64,000 nucleotides of DNA from Populus alba (Eukaryota; Streptophyta; Magnoliopsida; Malpighiales; Salicaceae). Numbering within the stretch: the first letter of the stretch is position 1; each line of letters begins with the position of its first letter. The translations under genes and the position numbers were made by a program. Of this stretch, positions 1 to 9,908 are shown in pieces. The notes beneath the pieces were generated by a model. The model ran no database searches, was not told the origin of the DNA, and saw only the letters and a list, made by a program, of their open reading frames with translations. The stretch lies in contig NC_133284.1 in the NCBI RefSeq assembly GCF_005239225.2, forward strand, positions 29,560,339 through 29,624,338, written 5' to 3'.

Positions 1-406
1 CTTGTAATAGGGTGATCAATTTTATCCTTTGTTCAGAAGTAATATAGGTACCTATTTTCAACTCTTTCTTGAGCTGACCATTGCCCACATTGATAGTTTC
101 GAGTTCCTCGGTGGCAGGCTTCCAAGTCTGTTCCTGTTGTTCTACTAGCTTGGTGAATTCACTGATATTGCTTTCATCCCACTCTTCTTCTTCCATAGAT
201 ATTACATGCTCGTTCAAGTTTGGCCATTTATTCTTGATGCTAGATGTATGTGATGTTGTAGGAGATCCGCTTTCAGGATTCCTGAAAGCGGGAAGTGCTT
301 GGTGTAAATGCATATATAAACAATTTTTGAAAAAGTGCATGATCTCACATTTATTCAAAGGGAAAAGGTGGGCTCCATGACAAACATAGAATCTAGCTGA
401 CATCAT
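1..406 (-). CDS. Ogre/Tat retrotransposon pol, N-terminal part (cut by window edge)
   Basis: An open frame on the minus strand runs from the first Met at 406 to the window edge without a stop. The segment below about position 210 encodes an acidic stretch (MEEEEWDESN) followed by ETINVGNGQLKKELKIGTY. I recognise this as the linker just ahead of the reverse transcriptase of Ogre-type Ty3/gypsy elements; the RT itself lies outside the window. It is in the same frame as gag-protease (485-3787) but separated from it by stop codons at 485-487 and 419-421. Ogre elements are known to remove an intron between protease and RT, so the codons near 406 may be intron rather than protein. The exact N terminus is therefore uncertain. 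Confidence 0.75.
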   Translation of the reverse strand, partial: MMSARFYVCHGAHLFPLNKCEIMHFFKNCLYMHLHQALPAFRNPESGSPTTSHTSSIKNKWPNLNEHVISMEEEEWDESNISEFTKLVEQQEQTWKPATEELETINVGNGQLKKELKIGTYITSEQRIKLITLLQ

Positions 407-484
407 GAGCCTCGATTGTCAACTAGAGAAAATAAAGCAAGCATAAGCAAATGACAAAAACATTTTAAGGCAAACAAAGTTGGT
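407..484 (-). other. Protease-pol junction of the Ogre element, probable part of its intron
   Basis: These 78 bases separate the gag-protease stop from the pol open frame. The same frame is closed at 485-487 (TAA) and 419-421 (TGA). The Ogre lineage is known for a spliced intron at this place. The splice sites could lie inside either flanking frame and cannot be fixed by eye. Confidence 0.4.
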
Positions 485-3400
485 TTACATTTTGAAAACC
501 ATTGGAGCTTCTTGGGTCACCCAATTCTGGAACTTTTCGCCTTGAGCCAACTTGCGCACAAAGGTCTTGGCGGAGACTTCTTCTAGTGTATGGATTGTCA
601 GTTGTGGCAGCACTTCATCTTCTTTTCCCGCTATTTCTTTCGCATCACCTTTTTCCTTCTCCTTCCCCTCCAAGGTGTTTATGCTCATATTTGCCAGCTC
701 TAGACCCAGGCTTTCAGCTCCCTTATCATGTTGCACTATGTATGCATCTCTTGGGAATGATACGCTAAGGGGAGGGATTTCCAGCTGTTCTTCTTCAAGA
801 TCTCTTTCTTTAATTCTAGCCATCCTTCTTGTCCTTCTCCGATCAGCAGCCCAACGATAATCCTCTTGGTTAGGTTGATATCCTAGCCCAAATCTTTGAT
901 CAGCCTTTCTCTTCCTTGTCGGATTAGCCCCTTCTGGTATTCCACAAGCGAGGTTATATCGAAGTGGGACCCCACGGTTCAAGAAACATAGACTTGCCAT
1001 CCTTGCCGCTTCTGAGATCCTTGGTCTTCTTAACACGGTGTTCTCTGGTACCCAGTCAGCGTTCACGATCTCAAAAGCATGGATATTGTTATCCTTGCAA
1101 TCCTCCGTTTCGATGAAAGGCACAGCCACATTCTTTGTCATGGCTATTGCCTCCTCAGCCCTGACGGTTACTAACATCCCATTCATGATGTACTTCAAAC
1201 ATTGGTGTAATGATGAAGCTACTGCCCCCGCTGCGTGGATCCAAGGTCTTCCCAACAACATACTATAGGAAGGGTGAATATCCATAACCTGAAGTGTCAC
1301 TAAGAACATTTGCGGTCCCACATATAGCTCCACTTCTAAAGTCCCAAGTATTGGCCTAGGTGAGCCATCATATGCTCTGGCCATCATAGTACTTGGCTTC
1401 ATATGAGATTCATCAATCGGCATTTCCTCCAGAATGTGCTTTGGCAATACGTTCAAGGCCGAGCCATTATCGACGAGCACCTTCCCTACGAGGCAGTCTT
1501 TGCACCTAACCGTGATGTATAAAGGCTTGTTGTGTCCGGTACCTTCAGCATCAAGCTCATCAGATGTGAAGTAGAGATAATTAGTTGCATGGATCCTCCC
1601 CACTAAATGCTCCATAGTTTTATGCTCAATGTCCTGGGGTACATATGCCTCATTTAATACCTTTTGCAAGGCATTTCGATGCGGCTCAGAGCTGAGTATC
1701 AAGGACATAAGGGAGATCCGAGCTGGAGTCTTTTTTAGTTGATCCACTATGCAATATTCGCCATGCTTGATCAACTTCAAAAATTCATTTGATTCCTCTT
1801 CTGTTATTGGCTTATTAACTTCTGGTGCTTTGTCCGGATCTACCACTTCTTTACCCTTTTCCTTCCTCCACTCTTCAGGCGTAAAGCAACGACCACTTCT
1901 GGTCAAACCACTTATCTCCGTCTGGAACAAAGGAAGAGGAGCTCGAACGTTGGAGGCATACCCATAATTGTACGGCATGGCATTGTGATTCTCTTTTGTG
2001 CAGGACGGTTTAACCAAGATCAGCCTTGGGGGCCCATTAGCAGTCTGTTGAACCCTGCAAACTCCTGCCATCTGATCTCGACCTTCCATCATACTTACTT
2101 CACACCTGCTCTCCATTGGTTCAATCCTCAATTGTCCCATCCTCAACATTTTAGCAATCTTTTCGCAAAACTCGGTGCAATCCTCAATGTGATGTCCTTC
2201 TCTTCCATGGAACTCACAGTAGTCACCTCTCTCCAATTGGCTTACCACCTTCACCGCTAGAAATCCTGATTGTACTAACATGTCGTACAACCTTTTCATC
2301 GGCACCTTCAACACCTTGCATTGATTTCCCACTTCGATCATGCCTATTCCGCCACTGTTTGGAACATGTTTAGGCAATGGGTTTGAATTAACATTGGGCT
2401 TGTCTTCGAAGGATACCCATCCTAACTTAATAAGCTCCAATAACCTCTTCTTGAATGCATAGCAGGTTTCAATCCCATGCCCGGGATTACCCCCATGGTA
2501 CTCGCAAGTCAAATCGGGCTTGTACCAAATTGGGAATGGTGGTTGTAGTGGTAGTGTAGGGATATGAGCTATTTGTCCAATGCTCAAAAGTTTGGCATAC
2601 ATGTCCTTCAAAGGCATGGGTAATGGTGGCAATTGTTCTGAGGTGTATCCTGAGTGGGGTCTTTGGTAATGATTTTGGTAGTTTGGTTGGTTATTTGTTC
2701 GGTTAGGTGAAAAAGATTGGTTAAAGTTTATGCGTGGGGATTGAGAGGTAGGTGCTTGTGGGCTGTGGAAATTTACTTTTTTGCCTTTATACCCGCCTTC
2801 CAAATTGTTAACGTCCCCTTCTCTTTTCCTTCCCATAAAACCTTTCTTCTCTAAAGGCTCCGCTATGCGCCCCGCTTTAATTCCTTGCTCGATTCTTTCC
2901 GCCACACGTACAACATCATAGAAATGTTGAGATGAGCTACCCATTAAATGCTCATAGTAAGGTGCCTTGAATGTATTGGCGAACAAAGTCACCATCTCCG
3001 TTTCTATCAAAGGGGGTTGCACGTGCGTGGCCTCGTCCCTCCATCTTTGTGCATAAGCCCTCACTGACTCTTGGCTTCTCTTTTCCATCGACATGAGGCT
3101 CGTTCGATCTGGAGCAATTTCCAAATTGAACTTGTATTGCTTTAGGAAAGCCTCCACTAAGTCCTTCCATTTCTTAATCTTGACATTATCCAGCCTCATG
3201 TACCAACTTAGCGCAGATCCCGATAGACTGTCTTGGAAAAAGTAGATCATTAACTTATCGTCATGAATTACTTCAGCCATCTTGTTGCAATAAGATCGAA
3301 GGTGAGTGTTTGGGCATTCCAACCCAGTATACCTTATAAACTCTGGTATCCTAAAATCTTTTGGTACCGTGAGGTTAGGTACCAAGCATATTTCTGACGT

Positions 3401-3787
3401 TCGCAGGGGGTCAAACCAATCATTTCCCTCGACTGCTCTTAACCTTTCTTCTAATGCTGATATCTTGTCATCATTCACAAAACCCGTGGACCTATTATCG
3501 GAAGGCCCCTCGGCTGTTAAATCTACAGTGATATGAGCTTGAGGGGGCTGAATGGGAATAACAGGTGTAAAGTGCTACCCCGTTGCTGAATCTGCCCCCA
3601 TATTCTGAGATACCCCCGGGACAGGGGCCGACGGTGCTCCTATAGGTGGTTGGGTAGATGTTCCCTCCCCATTCTTGGCTTTTAAAAGTTGCTCAAGCAG
3701 ATTGGTCAACCGGGAAACTTCATTTTTCACGGATTCCAACTCGGTCTGGTAGTGTGACTCTAACTGAGCTCTTTCTTCGTTTTCCAT
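485..3787 (-). pseudogene. Ogre/Tat gag-protease ORF with one in-frame stop
   Basis: One minus-strand frame starts at Met 3787, is interrupted by a single TAG at 3575-3577, and continues to the stop at 485: 1,101 codons in all, with the uninterrupted part (Met 3478) being 997 aa. The first 70 aa are a coiled-coil-like gag N terminus. Next comes a retrotransposon gag domain (SGSALSWYMRLDNVKIKKWKDL, then an AYAQRWRDEA segment). Two unusual zinc-knuckle-like motifs of the form CxxH...GHxxxxC follow (CEYHGGNPGHGIETC and CEFHGREGHHIEDC). The aspartic protease is last, with active site VLVDNGSALNVLP; DNG replaces the usual DSG, as I recall for other Ogre/Tat proteases. The element would supply particle protein and maturation protease. 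Apart from the amber codon the frame is clean, which suggests a fairly young copy. Confidence 0.85.
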
Positions 3788-4096
3788 TCTTGATCTGGAC
3801 CGGGTTTGGTGGACTCTGGATGTGGGACCTATGTTTCACGATCTGGAGATGCATGCATAGATGTATGAGAAAATGTATGATTGTGATGGATGCATGCATG
3901 TTTTTATTGTGAACGAAAAATAACCATCCCATTATAAGCATTCTCTTGTCACATTGCTTTGATAGAAGTTCTGCCTTTCGAGTCGTTTTGCTAGAATCAT
4001 GTTCACCAAGAGACAGATTTTGCATAAGAAGATGGGTCAACGCCCTTTTCATTAATGTTTGGATAAAAATACATTTAAAAAAAAAAATACAACATG
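3788..4096 (-). other. Spacer between Ogre ORF1 and gag
   Basis: About 310 bases separate the ORF1 stop from the gag start. They hold repeated ATGCATGCAT-like short stretches (3848-3900) and an A-run at 4075-4087. No supported gene is seen; open frames here are not conserved-looking. It probably serves as leader for gag translation or as part of a spliced region. Confidence 0.5.
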
Positions 4097-6232
4097 TTAA
4101 TCTCTTTCCTCCATAAACTCCTTAGCCAAAGGTAAGAAAGCAAAGCCGCGGTTCTCAATCTTCCCTAAAAAGGCATCGGTTTCGGCTAGGCTTCGGCGAT
4201 AGCGAATGATGTCTCCTCCCACATTCCGTGCATTGATTCTAATAATTCGAGCATGTGCAGCAGCTTCGTCCATTTGCTCATCGGTTTTGGTCATTTTTTC
4301 TATGAGCAACATGTTTGTTCTGTTCAAAGCAATGTTGTTGGCGTCGATTCGATCCTTGTGCTTTTCCGTTGCTACTAGCTTCTCGTCCAAATACTTCGAC
4401 TTTTCGCGTTCTTTGTCGAGCTTTATCCTTGCAACTTTTATCTCACTCCTCTTGGCTGCTAACTCCGCTTTAACATCCTCGAATCCTCCCCTTTTGCTTT
4501 CCAACTCTATATACTTCTTATTCAAATCCTTATACCTCCTAATCCTATCCATTAGTTCGAATTGCACTTGCACAAATTTTTCTTGGTAATAATTTGCACT
4601 TTCTTGGCAATCGCTAAAGTCCATCTCCATTGCTTCAAGTTCAGAACAACTTTGCATCCAATCCAAACTCAACCCTTTAAGCTCCTTCTCACTTCTTTCC
4701 CTAGCAATCTTCTCCTCAACCAACTTTAACTCAAGCTTGGTTATTTTCGCATCTCTAGACTGTATTTGCTCATCTAGAAATGTTCTCCTTTTATCCTCTT
4801 CTAGCATCATTCCTTCCAACGTCGCCTTGTCCTTTCTACTCTTGCTCAACTCTATTCTTAGTTTGTCCACTTGCCTTCTCAATTCACCGTTAACCCTCTT
4901 TCTTTTGAGGGGTTCCTCTATGGTTTGAGGAGATTTGACTTCTACACGAGGCATGGCTGAAGCAGCTAAATCATCTTCAATATTAACCTCTTTTCCCTTA
5001 ATAGGCTCCTCTATAGCGCAAGGCATGGCTGAAGCAGCTGAGGCTCTCCATTTTACATATCCTTCGCTCACACTTGGATCTCTCAAACCTTCTATTTCCA
5101 CCAACACTAGATGCTTCCAATCTTGTTTGATGATCTCCAAAACTTCTTTTGCCATGGGATCTTTGAACAGACCAAAGAATTGAGCAATTCCCATAGTTCT
5201 GGGAACAAACTGTATGCCCCCAAATTGTCTTACCACTAAAGTCGGAGCATAACTCACATAACCCATAATCCCCACCAATGGTACCCAATGCCTTTGTCCA
5301 CAACTCATTAGGACCTTCGTTGTTGTTACTCATGGTGCTCTCCATTTAAAATCGCTATTAGGTAATCCTTCCAATTTATCAACCCAACCCTGGTTGTCTA
5401 GATCTCCCCATTCTTCTTCTTCCACAATCTTTAGGGGTTTTTGAGTGAACCACCAAAAATTATTGAAGACAGGTTTCTTTGTTTCGATATGGCTCACCAT
5501 CCAAATATACAACAGTTGCGTGCAGCATCTCATTGCTCCTTTTCCAGCTTTTCTACAATGGTTAAGTGTCAAAAATGTTTCGGCTAAGATAGCAACCACT
5601 GGATTGATCTGTGTGTTCTCATACTCCACATAAGCAGCGGCGGCCTCCAAGCTTACTAAACCAGTCTGACTTGGGAACAACACAAGGCCAAATATACCTA
5701 AGGCAATCAATCTCTCTTTTTCTACTTCTGACTCCTTTTCCAACTCTAGCATCCTCCATTTCAAACCGGTGCCATTCTTTTCCAGAAACTTTTCCAAGTT
5801 GGAGATTCTGAGCAGTTTTGACAGCTCAGGGATGATCTTGTCGGATCTCAAAGGAGAATAAATCCGATACAGGTCATTCGGAAACTCGGTCAACAATCCA
5901 TATTCCTCAATCGTGGGGCACAAGTCTATGCTTCCAAAGGAGAAACATCGGTATTCTGGATCCCAAAAATGAACTAAGGCTCGCACCGCTGGGCTTAACA
6001 CTTCTACCTTTGCGATTTCCATCAAACGTCCGTATTTCCTAAAAAATGCATCTTTATCCATATTCTGAAAATGAGTCGTTAACTTGTTCACCTCATTCAA
6101 TATGCAATTCAGGTTCTTGATTGGCGACATCTTCTTAGCATCGCTTCTAAGGCAGTCTCCTTCAATCAATTGTGACAGTTCAGAATTCTTTCCATACTCT
6201 ATGGAAGATTTGGTGATGGTCATTTCGTTCAT
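4097..6232 (-). pseudogene. Ogre extra ORF1 (unknown function) split by one TGA
   Basis: One minus-strand frame of 712 codons runs from Met 6232 to the stop at 4097 and is broken only by a TGA at 5330-5332. The first 300 residues (motifs PAVRALVHFWDPEYRCFSF, LCPTIEEYGLLTEFP) match the plant mobile-domain-like protein found in Ogre elements upstream of gag, annotated in protein databases as a plant domain of unknown function. After the stop the frame resumes with a globular part (LWTKALGTIGG lies in another frame and is not used; the true frame reads GQRHWVPLVGIMGYVSYAP). A long charged coiled coil of about 250 residues follows, rich in K/E/R/L heptads. ORF1 ahead of gag is a hallmark of Ogre; its role is not established. 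The G-to-A type change at the stop fits deamination on the other strand. Confidence 0.8.
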
Positions 6233-6729
6233 AAATCCTGCAATTCAAAATGCATGGGGGGTTAGTCTTGTTTCGATGCAAAAGATTTATATCAGAACAT
6301 ACACCCTAAGGATAGGTTCTAGTTCTTTTACGTGAGACATAGGGTAGGTTTACTACTAGGTCTCTAAAAGAGGGTCTCTTGCTGTTCCAGTGATCACCCT
6401 CGTAAAGGCGATATGGAGGTCCAGCAGATAGTGGGATGGCACGTGTACCAATCACTATCAGTCTAAACACTCAGCAAAGAGTTGGGGTTTACACAAACTT
6501 AAGCCTTGACTCAAGTCATAAGGCAAGCTGCTAGTCCCCCACTTAAACTTAGAGTTACATGTGTGTGCCCTCCAAAACATAATAATAATAATAAAGTGAT
6601 GCATGACTATGGCATGTATGATAGAATGTAAAGATATATGCTAAAGCTTTTAAACAAAACATCATAAGAAAACAAAACCAATAACATATAACATAAACAA
6701 ACAAACAAATCAAGCTTAGTCCTAACATC
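6233..6729 (-). other. Ogre 5' untranslated leader
   Basis: This 497-base stretch lies between the primer binding site and the ORF1 start, in element orientation. No coding frame is supported. A short ATT/AAT-rich run lies at 6579-6593. Packaging signals would be expected here but cannot be recognised from sequence alone. Confidence 0.55.
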
Positions 6730-6746
6730 CCCAGTGGAGTCGCCAT
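6730..6746 (-). promoter_or_regulatory. Ogre primer binding site
   Basis: On the minus strand the sequence TGGCGACTCCACTGGGG follows the LTR end after a 3-base gap (GAA). TGGCGACTC at this place is typical of Ogre/Tat elements and would pair with a tRNA 3' end; tRNA-Arg has been reported for pea Ogre. I did not verify the pairing for this species. Confidence 0.75.
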
Positions 6747-7890
6747 TCTGTCACACCCCCTCAAAATTTTTTTAAAAGGCACGACATCGGCTGGCGATTT
6801 TCGTTGTGTTCTAAGGATTTGGTTCTTTGGAGTCGCCACCTAGTATTTGGTCACTAGGAACCCTAACTGGTCTTTCAGAGATTCTAAGGCAAGGGACTAG
6901 TTGCGTAAAGGGAAGGTACTAGCACCCCTAATACGCCCTACCTAAGGTAAGCTGCTTGGTGTTTGGTTTGCTCTATAGTCTATGGTGTTGGTGTTTTCTA
7001 ATCCCGTCAACTCGTAAATCGCAAGGAAAAGAGAATAAAAGAACGAAGAAAATTTCACAATTCTTAAAAAAAAAACAATTACTTTTCACGACTCGTAAAC
7101 CGTGGAGAAAAAAAATTTAATTTTTGAAATGTTCTCGATCGCAACCAAAGCTTCTTTCAAACATGTGCGTTGATTTATTACTCCCGATAATATTTTGGAT
7201 GTTCGTCCTTTTAAGGATTTCTTCATCCAAACATTAGCGGTGAACAATAACCACAACTTCTCCTCCCAAAATAAGATTTTTTATAGTTTTTGGAATATTG
7301 GCCAATACCCTTTGGAGTTTTACAAACAGGTTGTAAAATCCACAAATGCAAGAAAATGATTTTGTGTTTAAGAAATCTATGCAAAAACACATTTTCAAAA
7401 CTTCCAATATTTTTTATATATGTAAAAAGAACATTCAAAACATGCTAGTGTATTGGCCGTATGCATGAAAACAAAACATTTTTTTTTTTAAACTCTTTTT
7501 TTTTTTGACGAAAACAGGTGTTTTTAAATACTGAAATTATATCCCCATGTTATAAAAAAAATCAATGTATATAAAACAACAGTATATTTTTTTTTACTTT
7601 TCAGAATTTTTTTTTTTATTTTAAAAAAAAAAATATATATATATATACATACACATGCATAATATAATAATATAACAAATAATATAATATTAATACATTA
7701 AATGGGCTGGGCCGGCCCAACTAACTGGGCCGGACTCCAGCCCCAAAAATTGTTGGGCCGGACTCGGCCCAACAGTAACCTGCTTTGGTCTGGGCCGGAC
7801 CGGCCCAGACCCATATCATTGGGCCAGACACTGTCTGGCCCAACAAAAAAAAAAGGAAATGAACCGGGGGGGGAATTATTTTCCCCCCAT

Positions 7891-7928
7891 GCCTCCTGCA
7901 TGCAGAAACGATTCTGCATGCAGGAGGC
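7891..7928. other. Perfect 17-bp inverted repeat (hairpin) in the Ogre LTR
   Basis: Arms 7891-7907 and 7912-7928 are perfectly complementary around a 4-base loop (ACGA); the arm core is CTCCTGCATGCAGAA. In element orientation it lies downstream of the TATA box, so it would be in the transcript and could fold into a stable stem. Confidence 0.85.
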
Positions 7929-8300
7929 CAAACTACGCCGGCCTAACAAAAAATGCAGGGGGGTCAGGATGGCGTACCTGGCGCGGCGGAGACGGTGGCT
8001 TGCTGGCGGTGCTGCGGTGGAGGCGGTGGCAGTGACCCACTCCTGTCGACTCCTCACGGCGAATTCCAAGTGGTCCGGCGACGTCCTCTCGGTTCGTTTG
8101 CTTGGTTTCGGTTTTCTCACTTCCCTCCTGGTTTCCAACCTTCCCTTTGCTTTCGGTTTTCTTGGGTTTTTTTGGTAACTCTCTCCTCTGTTATGGTGTT
8201 TCTCTCTCTTCCTCTCTCTCTCAATTGTCTCGGTTTTTTTCTTTCTTTTTCGGGTCACTCCATCGGTCCTTCCTCCTCCCCTTCTCACTCTGCTTCTTCT

Positions 8301-8310
8301 CTATTTATAG
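8301..8310 (-). promoter_or_regulatory. TATA box of the Ogre LTR promoter
   Basis: The minus strand reads CTATAAATAG. The third Ogre-type LTR carries the same CTATAAATAG at 42522-42531 on the plus strand, at a comparable place in the LTR. This supports it as the core promoter driving element transcription toward lower coordinates. Confidence 0.65.
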
Positions 8311-9336
8311 GCAATATCGGGGCATGCATGGGGGAACAAGGCGTGCTGGTCGGTCGGTCGGCAGGCGCCGCTGCCAAGGTGCTTCTCTCGGGTTCGGTGG
8401 CGCGGCGGGTGGTCGGCCAGCGGCTTCGGCTTCGGGGGTCCCAAAGTGTGGGGTGTCGGGCCATGGCACGTGAGGAGAGAGGCGGGGACAAAAACCCCGG
8501 TTTTCCTCTCCTCTGCTATGCCTGCGGGGGGGAAGAAGAAGAGAAACAGTGCCGTTCAAAACGGCACCGTTTGGTCTTTTTTTTTTTTTTTTTTTTTTAA
8601 AAACGCATGAAACGGCGTCGTTTTGGAGAAAACGCGCCGTTTCATTTAAATTTGGCGCCAGAAATGCACCAACGTTCACATCAGTCCCCCAATTATTTTT
8701 GTTCCTTTCAATTGCGTCCCTGACAATTTCGGTCTTGTCCGCCAAGTTGGCCGCCTTTTCCACTTTGGTCCTTGGCCTCTAAATTATGCAATTTAGCCCT
8801 CAATTGATCAATAAACTTCCAATTTCTTCAATTAGGCCCCTCAATCAACTCCAAACAGACCCCCCTATCTTTGCGCCTTCTCCAAATTGGTCCCTGGTTT
8901 CGGATTTTCACAATTAAGTCCCTAATTGGCCCTTAAACTTCAATATTTATGCAATTAAGCCCCTGATTTGACTTAATAAAATCCTAAAAATTATAATTTG
9001 GCCCCAGAACTTAAATTTCTTCAATTTAAAGCCCAAATTGACTTAAAAATCAATTTTTCTTGCAATCAAATCCCCTATAAATCCAATAAAAAATCAATTA
9101 AACCCATAAACATCCAAATTTGGGATTCTCTCCTCAAAATTCAAAATTTCCTTCTCAATAGGGTTCTCATCCTTCAAGAATATATTGTCAAAAATCCAAT
9201 CTTTGTATCTTTATACTCCTTGACCAATTTTCTGACCATTTTCCGAGCGCTTCTGCCTCTTGTCATTTTTCTAGCCTTCTTTGGCTATTTATTTTATTTT
9301 ATTTTTTTTGCGGGGACCCAAAAATGGGTTACAACA

Positions 9337-9520
9337 TGTAGTATGAAATACATGCTATATTACAGCTTACTCTTTTCTTTTCTTAAGACAAAGAGTGTAT
9401 GTCGTTGCTCTCCTTATTAGAGGAAATACACCATACGAGTCTTAGTCTTGTTGCTAAAAACATAGACTTCAAATCAGAAATTCTCATTTGCTCATTTTTC
9501 ATTAGTGGTAGATGAATAAT
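9337..9520 (+). repeat. Copia LTR fragment, left arm of an inverted pair
   Basis: These 184 bases are the reverse complement of 15492-15675 with about 8 mismatches by eye (roughly 96% identity). The segment begins exactly at the Ogre LTR boundary, so the Ogre element appears to have inserted into this copia LTR. The orientation is opposite to that needed for the 3' LTR of the neighbouring minus-strand copia element. Confidence 0.8.
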
Positions 9521-9908
9521 TTCATACTCAACTTCAATCATAATAGACACATGAATGGTGAGAATTCATTCATGCCGATTTTTTTATTTAAGAACCTCAT
9601 CTTGGTCCCAGCCAAGGTGACTTTTTAATAATCATTTTGAGTTAAATTGCTCCCATTGCGCCCAAGTCGCTTATTAAGCATTAAAACTCAAATAGTCTCA
9701 TATCTACTCACCTTATAAGTGCTAAAGCTGCTTGCTCATGTGAGTGAGCCAATTTAGGTCTATCGACATACTATAACAAATTGTACTATACGATACTCAC
9801 AATATATTCATGAAACAAATAATGAATAAAATGATATTCTTATGGCATTTATTCATTACTCAATCACTGTAAGCTTTACATGATCCTTAAAACTAATTAT
9901 ATTACTAA
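9521..9908. other. 3' noncoding part of the copia relic
   Basis: About 390 bases between the copia LTR-like arm and the RNase H stop contain no gene. An ACATGAATGGTGAGAATTC-type stretch and CCCATTGCGCCCAAGTCGC occur. On the minus strand the latter could be a decayed polypurine tract, but this is weak. Confidence 0.4.

Larger units (their letters stand above)
6750..9336 (-). repeat. 5' LTR of the Ogre/Tat element
   Basis: In element orientation the LTR starts TGTTGTAACCCATTTTTGGG at 9336 and ends GGGGTGTGACA at 6750, next to the primer binding site, so it has canonical TG...CA ends and is 2,587 bp long. It contains a TATA box (8301-8310), a GGCCCA/TGGGCC-rich block (7704-7848), a perfect hairpin (7891-7928), a T23 run near 8576-8598 and many copies of a CAATTxxxxCCCT-type motif (8690-9080). 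The short open frames inside it are low-complexity and are not treated as genes. The 3' LTR lies beyond the window edge, so LTR-LTR divergence cannot be read. Confidence 0.88.

Noticed and set aside
7698..8763. Several open frames on both strands in the GC-rich part of the Ogre LTR
   Set aside because: Low-complexity composition, mutual overlap on both strands, and position inside an LTR; no conserved domain is visible.
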